A stretch of 64,000 nt of DNA from JBGVSA01 sp049840475 (GCA_049840475.1 JASGKX010000001.1:1550001-1614000), one strand, 5' to 3'. Counted from the stretch's first letter, positions 1-9,346 are shown. The notes: generated by a model not told the origin, from the sequence alone. Made by a program: numbers and translations.

Positions 1-1188
1 TATGCCTTCCATCCATGGGCCGGGCTTGGGCAACCAATGGCGAGCGGCCACGCCGACTACGACCAAAGGCGCGCCCATGCCAAGTGCGAGCGAGAACAGC
101 GCAGCACCACCCAGCACGGCATTGCCGCTCTGCGCGATATAGAGCAGCGCGCCAGCCAGCGGCGCCGCCATGCAAGGGCCGACGATGACGGCGGAGAGAG
201 CCCCCATCAGCGCGATGCCGCCGACCGAGCCGCGCTGCCGATTGGCTGCGCCAGAAAGCCGGCTTTGCAGGCCAGCGGGCAATTGCAGTTCATACAGGCC
301 GAACATCGACAGCGCCAGCACGACGAACACCAACGCGAACGCGCCGAGTACCCAGGCGTTCTGCAGCCAGATTGCCAGCAGGGTGCCGGAAAGCGCGGCC
401 GCCACGCCGGCCAGGGTGTACGTCACCGCCATGCCCAGCACGTAAGCAATCGAAAGCAGCGCGGCGCGCCCGCGTGAGATCGCATTGCCGTGGCCAACGA
501 TGGTGCCCGACACGATCGGGATCATCGGCAGCACGCAGGGCGTAAAGCACAGCAGCAGGCCGAACCCGAAGAAGCTCGCCATGGACAGCGCGAGGTTGTC
601 GGAGGAGAGCAATCGGGCGATGCGGCCTGCGTCGTCGTTGTCGACGTTCGACGACGCGGTAGTCGGCATGTTGGCGCCCGGCACATCCATTTGCGGTGCG
701 GCGCGATTCATGAGCGCACCCAGCGGATCGGCATGTTGCCGCTCGTTGGCGGCTACGCTCATGGCGGCAAGCCGCAAGTTGGCCTTGAAAGGCGTGGGCG
801 GATAGCACACGCCGGTATCGGCGCAGCCCTGCGCGGTGACGGTCAGCGTGAAGTCGCGCCCAAGCGGGGCGTCGACAGGGATGCGGAAGGTGGTTGGGCC
901 GCGGTAGATGGTCTGCTTGCCGAAGAACTCGTCTTCATGGATCTCGCCGCCCGCTGGAAATTCCGGTTGCCCTGCCGTCGCACCAACGGCGGCGATGCGT
1001 GTGCGGTCACGGTACAGGTAGTAGCCGGGTTGTACTTCAAAGCGCACTTCGACAGCGGTTTCGCTGATGGCACGCGCCGAGAACCGGAAAGCCTGTTCGG
1101 GCGGCAACGGGTCCGCTGCCCCGTATGCGAGGATGGCGAAGAAGGACAACAGCAGGGCGACAAGCCCATGCGGCAGGCGGAAACGCAT
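1..1188 (-). CDS. dsbD: Thiol:disulfide interchange protein DsbD (5' part; runs off the left edge)
   Basis: Inner-membrane protein that passes electrons from cytoplasmic thioredoxin to periplasmic partners such as DsbC and CcmG. The window holds the first 396 codons, from the ATG at 1188, open to the edge. Visible parts are a signal peptide (about residues 1-24), the periplasmic alpha domain with the redox pair Cys122/Cys128 in GCADTGVCYPP, and the start of the membrane beta domain with CFTPCVLPMIPI (about 214-224) and GPCMAAPLAGAL (about 337-348), which hold the two membrane cysteines. The thioredoxin-like gamma domain lies outside the window. It follows cutA by 9 bases, an arrangement also known in enterobacteria. 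The assignment is firm. Confidence 0.95.
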   Translation of the reverse strand, partial: MRFRLPHGLVALLLSFFAILAYGAADPLPPEQAFRFSARAISETAVEVRFEVQPGYYLYRDRTRIAAVGATAGQPEFPAGGEIHEDEFFGKQTIYRGPTTFRIPVDAPLGRDFTLTVTAQGCADTGVCYPPTPFKANLRLAAMSVAANERQHADPLGALMNRAAPQMDVPGANMPTTASSNVDNDDAGRIARLLSSDNLALSMASFFGFGLLLCFTPCVLPMIPIVSGTIVGHGNAISRGRAALLSIAYVLGMAVTYTLAGVAAALSGTLLAIWLQNAWVLGAFALVFVVLALSMFGLYELQLPAGLQSRLSGAANRQRGSVGGIALMGALSAVIVGPCMAAPLAGALLYIAQSGNAVLGGAALFSLALGMGAPLVVVGVAARHWLPKPGPWMEGI

Positions 1189-1197
1189 GTCAGGTTT

Positions 1198-1545
1198 TCA
1201 GTTCGTATCGGTCGGCGTGACGGCTTCGCAGGATTGCAGCACCCACGCCAGATATTGCGGCAAGCCACCCGCCACCGGAATAGCAACGATCTCTGGCACC
1301 TCGTACGGGTGCAGTTCGCGGATCAGCTCCTGCACGGCCGGATAGCGCTGCGCCGTGGTCTTGATGGCCAGCGGCACTTCGACCGCCTCTTCCACCCTGC
1401 CGTTCCATGTATAGATCGATCGGCACGGTGACTGCACATTGACACAGGCGGCCAGCCGGCGTTCCAGCAGTGCATGCGCGATCTGATGTGCGACGGCTTC
1501 GTCCGGGGTGTTGCTGATGACCAGCAGCGTTTGATCGACGGACAT
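1198..1545 (-). CDS. cutA: Divalent-cation tolerance protein CutA
   Basis: Small trimeric PII-like protein of 115 residues, linked to divalent cation tolerance in E. coli; its biochemical role remains unclear. Family features include VISNTPDEAVAHQIAHALLE near the N terminus, AACVN, the YTWNGRVEE segment and HPYEVPEIVAIPV. The start at 1545 is chosen over upstream in-frame codons because AAGGAG lies about 8 bases before the ATG and the family begins here. It sits between the ABC permease gene (11 bases upstream) and dsbD (9 bases downstream) on the same strand, so it is probably part of the same transcript. Confidence 0.93.
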   Translation of the reverse strand: MSVDQTLLVISNTPDEAVAHQIAHALLERRLAACVNVQSPCRSIYTWNGRVEEAVEVPLAIKTTAQRYPAVQELIRELHPYEVPEIVAIPVAGGLPQYLAWVLQSCEAVTPTDTN

Positions 1546-1556
1546 GAGGGACTCCT

Positions 1557-2342
1557 TTATTTCAGCAACCGGCGGCGGATGAGTGCGCGTGCCACGATCA
1601 GTCCGCCCGCTGCGTAGAGCGCCAGCACCAGCACGTGCAGCCACAAATCTGGATTGGGCGTGCCAAGCAGCGTTGGGCGCACTGCGCCGATGGCGTGCAA
1701 CAGGGGCAGCCAGCCGGTGGCCGAGCGCAGCATCGCCGGGAGCTGGTCGACCGGAAAGAACACGCCCGACAACATGGCCATGGGGCTGATGAACAGGGTG
1801 AAGTAGTACATGAAGAAGTCGTAGCTGGGCGCCAGCGCGGTCGCGACCAGCCCAAGCCCTGCGAAGGTCAGGCCGATCAGCGCCACCAGCGGCATGGCGG
1901 TCAGCGCATGCGTCCATGGCGTGAGCCCGAAGGCGGCGATGACGATCAGGATGGCCGAGCCTGAGAAAAACGCTTTGGTCGCCGCCCAGCACATCTCGCC
2001 GACGATCACATCGTCCAGCGACATCGGCGCGTTCATGATCGCCTCCCACGTTTTCTGAACGTGCATGCGCGCAAAGCCGGAGTACAGCGCCTCAAAGGTT
2101 GCGCCGTTCATGGTCGAGAAGGCTACGGTGCCGGTGGCGAGGAAGGTCAGGTACGTGACGCCGGCCACTTTGGGCAACAACAGACCCAGCCCCAGCCCGA
2201 GTCCAAGCAGATAGATCAGCGGGTCGGCCAGGTTGCCGAGCAGCGACGGCACGGCCAGCCGTCGCCAGACCTTTACGTTGCGCAGCCAGACGGCGTAGGC
2301 GCGCGACGCGGAGAGTTCAGGTGGATGAAGCAGCGTCTTCAT
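1557..2342 (-). CDS. ABC-2 type transporter permease (NodJ-like)
   Basis: Membrane subunit of 261 residues of an ABC exporter. It has six hydrophobic stretches, including LIYLLGLGLGLGLLLP (about 43-58), and the C-terminal region of the ABC-2/NodJ family (GVFFPVDQLPAMLR). The gene lies 21 bases downstream of its ATPase partner and 11 bases before cutA. NodI/NodJ export lipo-chitin oligosaccharides in rhizobia, but Ralstonia-type relatives are found in non-nodulating bacteria and their substrate is unknown. No substrate is assigned here. Confidence 0.88.
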   Translation of the reverse strand: MKTLLHPPELSASRAYAVWLRNVKVWRRLAVPSLLGNLADPLIYLLGLGLGLGLLLPKVAGVTYLTFLATGTVAFSTMNGATFEALYSGFARMHVQKTWEAIMNAPMSLDDVIVGEMCWAATKAFFSGSAILIVIAAFGLTPWTHALTAMPLVALIGLTFAGLGLVATALAPSYDFFMYYFTLFISPMAMLSGVFFPVDQLPAMLRSATGWLPLLHAIGAVRPTLLGTPNPDLWLHVLVLALYAAGGLIVARALIRRRLLK

Positions 2343-2363
2343 GGAGGCTCCCGGCGGTCTGGC

Positions 2364-3338
2364 TTAGCTGTCGCGCAACTCGCGCCCGGTCAGCTTGAGG
2401 AATACGTCTTCGAGATTGGCGGGCCGATGCAGGTAGCGCAGGCCCGTGTCGGCGAGGTGGTCGAGCAGGGTGCGCGGTTCATCGATGTAACAGAAGGCGG
2501 TCTCGCCGCTGATCTCGAAGCGCCGCGAGAACGCCGCCGCGTGCGCCGCCGCCCAGGCCGGGGCGCCGCCGGAGTGTCCGGTCCAGTCGCCGAATACTTC
2601 CACCACTTGCGGTTCGATATGTTCGGCGATGACGTCACGCGGCGTGCCGATGGCGATGATGCGCCCCTCGTCGAGGATGGCGATGCGGTGCGCCAGCCGT
2701 TCGGCCTCATCCATGAAGTGCGTGGTCAGCAGTACCGTCTTGCCGTCGGTGATCAGTCCCTTGAGCCGATCCCAGATCAAGTGACGCGCTTGCGGGTCGA
2801 GGCCGGTCGTGGGTTCATCCATCACCAGCAGTTCCGGGTCGTTGATTAGCGCCCGTGCCATGGTCAGCCGTCGCTTCATGCCGCCGGAAAGCGCGGGTAC
2901 CTTGGCGTCGGCCTTGGCTTCCAGCCCGGCAAACGCCAGAAGGCGCGGAATGCGCTCGCGGGCGCGATCCGGCGCGATACCGAAGTAGCGCGCAAAGACT
3001 TCGAGGTTTTCTGCTGCGGTGAAGTCCGGGTCCAGGCTGTCGGTCTGGGGGACCACGCCGACCCGCTGCCGTGCCTGCCGCGCGCGGTCCGGCACCGATT
3101 CGCCAGCCAGTTCAATGCGCCCGCCGGAAGGCATCGTCTGCCCGAGAATGCAACGGATGGTGGTGGTCTTGCCTGCGCCGTTCGGGCCGAGCAGCGCAAA
3201 ACACTCACCCGGCACCAACGAAAAGCTGACGCCGCGCACGACTTCGTGTTCACCGTAGGACTTGCGCAGCCCCTCCACCACGAGCGGGCTGGACCGTCGT
3301 GTTTCGGTGCGTTGGCGTGCATCGGCCGGGCGGTCCAT
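2364..3338 (-). CDS. ABC transporter ATP-binding protein (NodI-like)
   Basis: Cytoplasmic ATPase of 324 residues that pairs with the permease encoded just downstream. It has Walker A GPNGAGKTT (about residues 53-61), the ABC signature LSGGMKRRL, Walker B LLVMDEPTTGLD and the switch histidine in LLTTHFMDEAE. The C-terminal extension after about residue 235 matches the NodI/drug-exporter type. The first 17 residues are basic and look non-conserved. The start lies 5 bases after the GST stop. Substrate unknown. Confidence 0.9.
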   Translation of the reverse strand: MDRPADARQRTETRRSSPLVVEGLRKSYGEHEVVRGVSFSLVPGECFALLGPNGAGKTTTIRCILGQTMPSGGRIELAGESVPDRARQARQRVGVVPQTDSLDPDFTAAENLEVFARYFGIAPDRARERIPRLLAFAGLEAKADAKVPALSGGMKRRLTMARALINDPELLVMDEPTTGLDPQARHLIWDRLKGLITDGKTVLLTTHFMDEAERLAHRIAILDEGRIIAIGTPRDVIAEHIEPQVVEVFGDWTGHSGGAPAWAAAHAAAFSRRFEISGETAFCYIDEPRTLLDHLADTGLRYLHRPANLEDVFLKLTGRELRDS

Positions 3339-3343
3339 GCCTG

Positions 3344-3949
3344 TTACACCGGTAGTGTGTTCTGGAAGCTGTCGCGCTGGGCCAGCCGATCAGCCAGTGC
3401 TGTGAGCGCAGGGCGGCCATTGCGCCAGTCGTCGTGAATCTGGCGGAAGTCCAGCCAGAACAGTGCGCAACCCAAGGCGATGTCCGCCAGCGTCATCGAA
3501 GGGCCTGCCAGCCATTCGTTCTTTGCCGCGCGTTGTTCGAGGGCGTCCAGTCCGCGCACGACCTTGGCGTTTTGGCGGTCAAGCCACGTCGCCACGCGAA
3601 TTTCTGTCGGGCGCTGCAGTTCCATGCGGATCGCCACCGCGGCGTCCACTGTGCCGTCGATGAGCGCTTCGATCTGGCGCACGCCCAGCGCGGCCCGCGC
3701 ATCGGCCGGCAGCAGCGGGTGGCTGGTGAAGCGCATTTCCAGGTAGCTCGCCACTATCGGTGAATCGAAAAAGACCTCCCCCTCGTCGGTGACCAGCGCC
3801 GGCACCTTGCCCAGCGGGTTGTAGTCCGACACGCGGGTGTCCGGCTCCCACGGCGACTCTTCGATGAACTCGAAAGGCACTCCCTTTTCAAGCAGCATGA
3901 TGCGGATTTTGCGCACGAAGGGGCTGGTGTAGCTGCCGATCAGTTTCAT
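3344..3949 (-). CDS. Glutathione S-transferase family protein
   Basis: 201-residue cytosolic GST fold. The N-terminal thioredoxin-like domain starts MKLIGSYTSPFVRKIRIML, where Ser8 is a plausible glutathione-activating residue, and continues to the cis-Pro turn (GKVPALVTDEGEVFFDSPIV, with the conserved D-S pair that binds glutathione). The all-alpha C-terminal domain follows from about residue 85, including SMTLADIALGCALFWLDF. Ralstonia and E. coli YibF-like relatives share this pattern. Substrate unknown. It lies 5 bases before the NodI-like gene. Confidence 0.9.
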   Translation of the reverse strand: MKLIGSYTSPFVRKIRIMLLEKGVPFEFIEESPWEPDTRVSDYNPLGKVPALVTDEGEVFFDSPIVASYLEMRFTSHPLLPADARAALGVRQIEALIDGTVDAAVAIRMELQRPTEIRVATWLDRQNAKVVRGLDALEQRAAKNEWLAGPSMTLADIALGCALFWLDFRQIHDDWRNGRPALTALADRLAQRDSFQNTLPV

Positions 3950-3984
3950 GGAGCGGGTCTCCTCGTAAAGGGTGTATGTCGCGT

Positions 3985-4620
3985 TCAGTCGCGCCAGGCG
4001 CGCAGGATAATGTCGCGGATGATGTGTAGCCGCGCATGGAAGAAATGGTCCGCCCCCGGCACCACGACCACCGGCAGGTTCATGGGCTCCGCCCAGGCCA
4101 GCACGTTGGGCAGCGGGACGGTTTCGTCATGCCCGCCGTGGATCACGATGGTGTCGTCGGCGACCGCGTCGGTGTCGTAGTGGCGGGCGCCTTCTACGTG
4201 GCCGGACGCCGTGCCGACCAGGATCATGCGATGTACGGGCGAGCCAGCGGCGGACAGTCGGCTCGCCACGCGGGCCTGCACGAACGCGCCGAACGAAAAG
4301 CCGGCCAGTACCAGCGGCAGTTCGCTGCCCCAGCGGTCCTGTGCGTAGTCGCGCAGGGTCAGCATGTCGTCGGATTCGCCGCGGCCGTTGTCGTGCTCGC
4401 CAGCGGTCGCGCCCACGCCGCGGAAGTTGGGCCGTAGGGCGACGTAGCCGAGATCGCGCAACGTGCGCGCCAGGGTGTAGGCCACCTTGTTCGTGTTGGC
4501 GCCGCCGAAGAGCGGGTGTGGGTGAGCCACCAGCGCGATGCCGCGCACGGTGTCGGGGGTGTCGATGATTGTCTCGATGGGGCCGACGGCGCCGTCGATC
4601 AAAAGTTGTTCACTGCTCAT
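3985..4620 (-). CDS. Alpha/beta hydrolase (dienelactone-hydrolase-like)
   Basis: Cytosolic hydrolase of about 211 residues. It has the HPHPLFGG loop typical of this subfamily, a nucleophile elbow in LAGFSFGAFVQ (G-F-S-F-G), an acid in the HGGHDETVP segment and the catalytic His in GADHFFHARL. The start is uncertain: ATG codons at 4620 (MSSEQ), 4635 (MSPTP) and 4677 (MASRQ) are in frame and none has a clear Shine-Dalgarno. The 4620 start places the conserved domain at the usual distance from the N terminus. No substrate can be inferred. Confidence 0.85.
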   Translation of the reverse strand: MSSEQLLIDGAVGPIETIIDTPDTVRGIALVAHPHPLFGGANTNKVAYTLARTLRDLGYVALRPNFRGVGATAGEHDNGRGESDDMLTLRDYAQDRWGSELPLVLAGFSFGAFVQARVASRLSAAGSPVHRMILVGTASGHVEGARHYDTDAVADDTIVIHGGHDETVPLPNVLAWAEPMNLPVVVVPGADHFFHARLHIIRDIILRAWRD

Positions 4621-4764
4621 AGGGGTTGGGCTCATCCAATATGCCAGAACCGGATTCCGATCTTGCCGTGAGGCCATGACCAGGCATTCATGCGCCGCTC
4701 GGAATCCTCATTGACCGAAAAGTGCCGGTTTTCTGCTGTTATTTTATCGCTCGGGAACGGGTTC

Positions 4765-5076
4765 TCAGAGCTTGAGCCGTTCAACGATGCGGCCGTTCTG
4801 CAGGTGTTCTTCGATGATCTCGTCGATGTCCTGCTCGTCCACGTAGGTGTACCAGACGCCCTCGGGGTAGACGACCATCACCGGGCCGTCGTCGCAACGA
4901 TCGAGGCAGCCTGCCTTGTTGATACGCACCTTCCCCTTGCCCTTGAGCCCGAGCTTGCCGACGCGGTCCTTGGCGTAGGCTTGCAGGCGGCTGGCGCCGT
5001 GGTCGTTGCAACAGGTGTCGCCGGCCTCGCGCTGGTTGCAGCAGAAGAAGACGTGGTGTTTGAAATACGGTTCCAT
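4765..5076 (-). CDS. Thioredoxin-like [2Fe-2S] ferredoxin
   Basis: 103-residue protein of the thioredoxin-like ferredoxin family. The likely cluster ligands are in the early Cys-rich segment (FFCCNQR, GDTCCND) and in the later pair AGCLDRCDDGP, spaced as in this family. The C terminus is acidic (VDEQDIDEIIEEHL). It was probably recruited for electron transfer, but no partner is encoded nearby. The ATG at 5076 is the first codon consistent with family length. Confidence 0.9.
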   Translation of the reverse strand: MEPYFKHHVFFCCNQREAGDTCCNDHGASRLQAYAKDRVGKLGLKGKGKVRINKAGCLDRCDDGPVMVVYPEGVWYTYVDEQDIDEIIEEHLQNGRIVERLKL

Positions 5077-5270
5077 ATGGGGATTACTCCGTACAGCGAG
5101 GAGAAGGCGAAGCTGTGATTATAATCGGCCGCCCCTGCTGCAACCGGAAGTAGGGAATCGTGTGCCCGGCATGCCGCGGCATGACCCATGCGTGCCGATG
5201 TCATGCCGCCCGATACCGCCCTTGAGGCCGATGCCCTCCGGCGCGGCAGTGGGGCAGACTGTAGACGACT

Positions 5271-5957
5271 ATGCGCATACTGCTGGCCGAAGATGACGAA
5301 CTGATCGCCGACGGACTCACGCGCGTGCTGCGTGGCGCGGGCTATGCCGTCGACTACGTGGCCACCGGCACAGAGGCCGACGCGGCACTCGTCGGCCAGC
5401 CTTACGATCTGGTGTTGCTGGACCTGAGCCTGCCGCGCATGACAGGCATTGAAGTCCTCACTCGCCTGCGAGCCCGCAAGGTGACCGTGCCGGTGCTGAT
5501 CCTCACGGCACGCGACGCGCTGGAAGACCGGGTGAACGGTCTGGACGCCGGCGCCGACGACTACCTCACCAAACCCTTTGCACTGCCTGAACTCGAGGCC
5601 CGCGTGCGCGCGCTGACCCGGCGCGGCACCGGGCAGGGCAAGAGCCTTTCGTTCGGGGCGTTGCGCTACGACCAGGCTGACCGATCTGTCACCGTGGACG
5701 GGCAGATACTCGATCTGTCGGCGCGCGAGGTCGGCGTGCTCGAAGTGCTTTTGCTGCGCAGCGGCCGTCTGGTGAGCAAGGAAAACCTCGTCGATCACTT
5801 GTGTGGCTGGGGCGAAGAAGTCTCGCTCAATGCCATCGAGGTCTACGTTCACCGGCTGCGCAAAAAGCTCGAACCCTACGGGCTGCACATCACCACCGTC
5901 CGCGGTTTGGGCTACTGCCTAGAAAAGCCGGATGCGACTGCGCCGATCCCGCAGTAA
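5271..5957 (+). CDS. OmpR-family response regulator (TctD/QseB-like)
   Basis: 228-residue transcription factor. The receiver domain (1-115) has acidic residues in AEDDEL, the phospho-acceptor Asp in LVLLDLSLPRM (about 51), Thr in ILTARDA and Lys in LTKPFALPEL. The C-terminal winged helix (about 125-222) ends with the typical VYVHRLRKKLE and TVRGLGYCLE motifs. The stop overlaps the following kinase gene by 26 bases, so the two are translationally coupled. The TctD/TctE type often controls carboxylate uptake, which would fit the transporter gene at 7661, but that link is inference. Confidence 0.93.
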   Translation: MRILLAEDDELIADGLTRVLRGAGYAVDYVATGTEADAALVGQPYDLVLLDLSLPRMTGIEVLTRLRARKVTVPVLILTARDALEDRVNGLDAGADDYLTKPFALPELEARVRALTRRGTGQGKSLSFGALRYDQADRSVTVDGQILDLSAREVGVLEVLLLRSGRLVSKENLVDHLCGWGEEVSLNAIEVYVHRLRKKLEPYGLHITTVRGLGYCLEKPDATAPIPQ

Positions 5958-7419
5958 TCCGCCCATCCAGGATGCCGGCGCGGCGACGCGACGAGGCCTT
6001 TTTCGGCGCGGCACGTATTCGCTATTCGGCGAAATTCTCGACTGGATGCTGGCGCCGCTGCTGTTCCTGTGGCCGATCTCCATCATCGTCACGTATGACG
6101 TCGCCTCGCGTATCGCCGACCAGCCCTACGACAAAGCGCTGGGCGACCAGGTAAGGGCGCTTGCCGGGCAGGTGCACGTGCTGCCGTCGGGGGCGGTGCG
6201 AGTCGACCTGCCTGCGTCTGCGCTGCGCGTGCTGCGCACCGATACGGAAGACACGGTGTACTTCCAGATCGTGTCGCCACGCGGCACGCTGCTCGCGGGC
6301 GATGCGGAAGTGCCCAGCCTGCCGGAAGGCACGCGCCTGGGGTCCGCCGACATCCAGTATCGCGACGACGCGGTGCAGGGTGAAGATATCCGCGTGGCTT
6401 ACATGCCGGTGTTTGTCGATCAGGTTGCCGGTACGCACGTGCTGGTTCAGGTTGCCGAGACACGGCACAAGCGAGACGCGCTTTCGTCTCGCATCGTATC
6501 GGGCGTCTTGCTGCCGCAGTTCGCCATCATTCCACTGGCGGTCGTGTTGGTGTGGTTCGGGTTGTCGCGCGGCATTGCACCGTTGAACCGTTTGCAGTCG
6601 ATGATCCGCGAACGTCGCCCCGGCGATCTGTCTCCTGTCGCCGAAGACAGCGTGCCCGAAGAGGTTCGCCCGGTGGTCATGGCGTTCAACGACATGATGG
6701 CGCGCCTGGAAGACAACCTGCACGCGCAGCGCCGCTTCATCGCCGATGCCGCGCACCAGATGCGTACGCCGATCGCCGGGTTGAAGATGCAGATGGAATT
6801 GGCGCGGCAAGAAGCGGCGAACTCTCGCGCCGCGCACTCCGTTCGCCGCTCCATCGAGCAGGCAGAGAAAGGCGCGGAGCGCGCCGCGCGGTTGATCAAC
6901 CAGTTATTGGCGTTGGCGCGCGCCGAATCGAGTTCTGAAAAGGTGAATGCCTTCGAGCGGCTTGAGATGAATGGGCTCGTGCGCGAAGTGCTGGGTGATT
7001 ACGTGCCCATCGCGCTGGCGCGGGACATCGATCTGGGTGCCGAGATGGACGATCAGCCCGTGTGGCTGGAGGCGACACCGATCATGCTGTTTGAATTGGT
7101 GTCGAATCTGGTCGACAACGCGGTCAAGTACACGCCGAGTGGCGGCACGGTCACCGTGAGTGTCACCGCCAGTGATGCTGACGGCATGGCCGTGCTGCGA
7201 GTGCGCGATAACGGCCCCGGTGTGCCAGAAGAAGAACGCGAGCGCATTTTTGAGCGTTTCTACCGTGTGCTCGGTACGGGAGCCGAAGGCAGCGGGTTGG
7301 GCTTGTCTATCGTGCGCGAAATCGCCGAGCTGCACGGTGGGACTGTCACGCTGAACGCCAATGAGGATGGCATCGGCACCGTCGTGACTGTGCGATTGCC
7401 GCTCCCGGCTCCGCAATGA
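5932..7419 (+). CDS. Two-component sensor histidine kinase (TctE-like)
   Basis: 495-residue membrane kinase. One membrane segment is at about residues 37-57 (PLLFLWPISIIVTYDVA) and a second at about 190-208 (FAIIPLAVVLVWFGL). The periplasmic part between them is of the 2CSK_N type, beginning IADQPYDKALGDQV. A HAMP-like linker follows, then the H-box AAHQMRTPIAGLK with the phospho-accepting His, N-box NLVDNAVKYTP, G1 box DNGPGV and G2 box GSGLGLSIVREIAELHGG. It partners the regulator encoded immediately upstream. Confidence 0.92.
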   Translation: MRLRRSRSNPPIQDAGAATRRGLFRRGTYSLFGEILDWMLAPLLFLWPISIIVTYDVASRIADQPYDKALGDQVRALAGQVHVLPSGAVRVDLPASALRVLRTDTEDTVYFQIVSPRGTLLAGDAEVPSLPEGTRLGSADIQYRDDAVQGEDIRVAYMPVFVDQVAGTHVLVQVAETRHKRDALSSRIVSGVLLPQFAIIPLAVVLVWFGLSRGIAPLNRLQSMIRERRPGDLSPVAEDSVPEEVRPVVMAFNDMMARLEDNLHAQRRFIADAAHQMRTPIAGLKMQMELARQEAANSRAAHSVRRSIEQAEKGAERAARLINQLLALARAESSSEKVNAFERLEMNGLVREVLGDYVPIALARDIDLGAEMDDQPVWLEATPIMLFELVSNLVDNAVKYTPSGGTVTVSVTASDADGMAVLRVRDNGPGVPEEERERIFERFYRVLGTGAEGSGLGLSIVREIAELHGGTVTLNANEDGIGTVVTVRLPLPAPQ

Positions 7420-7660
7420 TGTCAGCATGGATGTCGAACGGCGCGGTGACGATGTGCACTGCGGTATGAAACGGACATCGCGCAGTGGCGCGGAATGCCG
7501 AGTCGGAAACCTCGTTTTCTCCCGCAAAAACACGTGCTTTTGTGCTGCACTGCAATGCCATAAACGTAAGAATTGCGTAAGCCTGCCGGCCTAGTGTCTC
7601 CCTGCGCCGGTGTCCTGCCCACGGGTTGGACACCGTCGATCCCAACAACAGGAGAGAGAC

Positions 7661-9322
7661 ATGGCACAAGCAACAGTGGCCGGTGCGCCCGCGCGCGCCG
7701 GTATCACGCGAGAAGAGCGGAAGGTGATTTTTGCCTCGTCGCTCGGCACCGTATTTGAGTGGTACGACTTCTATCTCTACGGCTCGCTTGCAGCCATCAT
7801 CGCCAAGCACTTCTTCGCAGGCGTTAACGAAACCACCAGCTTTATCTTTGCGTTGCTGGCCTTCGCTGCGGGCTTTGCCGTTCGCCCCTTCGGCGCCATC
7901 GTCTTCGGTCGCCTCGGTGACATGATCGGCCGGAAGTACACCTTCCTTGTCACGATCCTGATCATGGGTCTGTCAACGGCAATCGTCGGCCTGCTGCCCA
8001 CTTACGCCAGCATTGGCGTCGCGGCGCCGATCATTCTGATCAGCCTGCGCCTGCTGCAAGGCCTGGCACTCGGTGGCGAGTACGGCGGCGCGGCAACTTA
8101 TGTGGCTGAGCATGCGCCTGACGGCAAGCGCGGCTTCTTCACAAGCTGGATTCAGACCACCGCAACGCTGGGCCTGTTCCTGTCGCTGTTGGTGATCCTG
8201 GCCTGCCGTACGTTCATGGCTCCCGAAGCGTTCGACGCGTGGGGCTGGCGCATTCCGTTCCTGCTGTCGATCCTGCTGCTGGCCATCTCGGTCTACATCC
8301 GCATGCAATTGTCGGAGTCGCCGGTGTTCCAGCGCATGAAGGCAGAGGGCAAGGCTTCCAAGGCGCCGCTGACCGAATCGTTTGCGCGCTGGGACAATCT
8401 GAAGGTGGTGATTCTGTCGCTCATCGGCGGCACGGCTGGTCAGGCTGTCGTGTGGTACACGGGGCAGTTCTACGCGCTGTTCTTCCTGACGCAAACGCTC
8501 AAGATCGACGCGCAGACGGCCAACCTGCTGATCGCGGCCGCGCTGCTTACCGGCACGCCGTTCTTCATCTTCTTCGGCTCGCTGTCGGACCGCATCGGCC
8601 GCAAGCCGATCATCATGGCCGGCTGCCTGATCGCGGCGCTGACGTACTTCCCGATCTTCAAGGGCCTGACGCACTACGCCAACCCGGCGATGTTCGAAGC
8701 GCAACGCGATTATCCGGTGACAGTGGTTGCCGATCCGTCGCAGTGCTCGTTCCAGTTCGACCCGGTGGGCAAGGCCAAATTCACTAGCTCGTGCGACATC
8801 GCCAAGAGCGCTTTGGCCAAGAAGGCGATTCCCTATACCAACCAGGTCGCCGCACCGGGCTCTGTTGCGCAGATCAAGATTGGTGACAAGGTCATCGCCA
8901 GCTACGACGGCAGCGCCGCCGACGCCAAGGAGCAGGGCGCGACTTTCACCGCTGCGCTGAACGGGCAGTTGAAGGACGCCGGTTACCCGGACAAGGCCGA
9001 CCCGGCCCGCATGAACAAGGTGGCGGTGTGGCTGTTGCTGACGGTGCTGGTGCTCTACGTGACCATGGTGTACGGCCCGATCGCCGCCTGGCTGGTCGAA
9101 CTGTTCCCGGCGCGTATCCGCTACACCTCGATGTCCTTGCCGTACCACATCGGCAACGGCTGGTTCGGCGGCTTCCTGCCGACGACGGCCTTCGCCATGG
9201 TGGCCGCGACGGGCGACATTTACTATGGGCTGTGGTATCCGATCGTGGTGGCGCTGATCACCTTCGTGGTCGGTATCTTCTTCGTGCCCGAAACCAAGGA
9301 CCGCGACATCCACCACGCCTGA
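7661..9322 (+). CDS. MFS transporter, metabolite:H+ symporter (MHS) family with a large loop insert
   Basis: 553-residue inner-membrane symporter. The N-terminal motif GTVFEWYDFYLYGSL and FGRLGDMIGRKYTFL are hallmarks of the MHS branch (proline/betaine, citrate, shikimate and alpha-ketoglutarate carriers). The start at 7661 is set by GGAGAG just upstream; an earlier in-frame ATG at 7610 lacks one. About 120 residues (about 345-460), hydrophilic and containing two Cys (PSQCSFQF, SSCDIAK), are inserted between transmembrane helices 9 and 10, so the protein is longer than the usual 430-450. The substrate is unknown. The adjacent TctDE-like pair suggests a carboxylate (inference). Confidence 0.88.
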   Translation: MAQATVAGAPARAGITREERKVIFASSLGTVFEWYDFYLYGSLAAIIAKHFFAGVNETTSFIFALLAFAAGFAVRPFGAIVFGRLGDMIGRKYTFLVTILIMGLSTAIVGLLPTYASIGVAAPIILISLRLLQGLALGGEYGGAATYVAEHAPDGKRGFFTSWIQTTATLGLFLSLLVILACRTFMAPEAFDAWGWRIPFLLSILLLAISVYIRMQLSESPVFQRMKAEGKASKAPLTESFARWDNLKVVILSLIGGTAGQAVVWYTGQFYALFFLTQTLKIDAQTANLLIAAALLTGTPFFIFFGSLSDRIGRKPIIMAGCLIAALTYFPIFKGLTHYANPAMFEAQRDYPVTVVADPSQCSFQFDPVGKAKFTSSCDIAKSALAKKAIPYTNQVAAPGSVAQIKIGDKVIASYDGSAADAKEQGATFTAALNGQLKDAGYPDKADPARMNKVAVWLLLTVLVLYVTMVYGPIAAWLVELFPARIRYTSMSLPYHIGNGWFGGFLPTTAFAMVAATGDIYYGLWYPIVVALITFVVGIFFVPETKDRDIHHA

Positions 9323-9346
9323 TTGGCACCGGGTGACGCAGACGCA

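Noticed and set aside
1198..2049. 283-residue version of CutA with a long N-terminal extension
   Set aside because: The extension overlaps the ABC permease gene, is Arg/His-rich, and a strong ribosome site marks the internal start at 1545.
7973..9316. 447-codon open frame on the minus strand
   Set aside because: Antisense to the MHS transporter; full of Arg, His and Gln without motifs.
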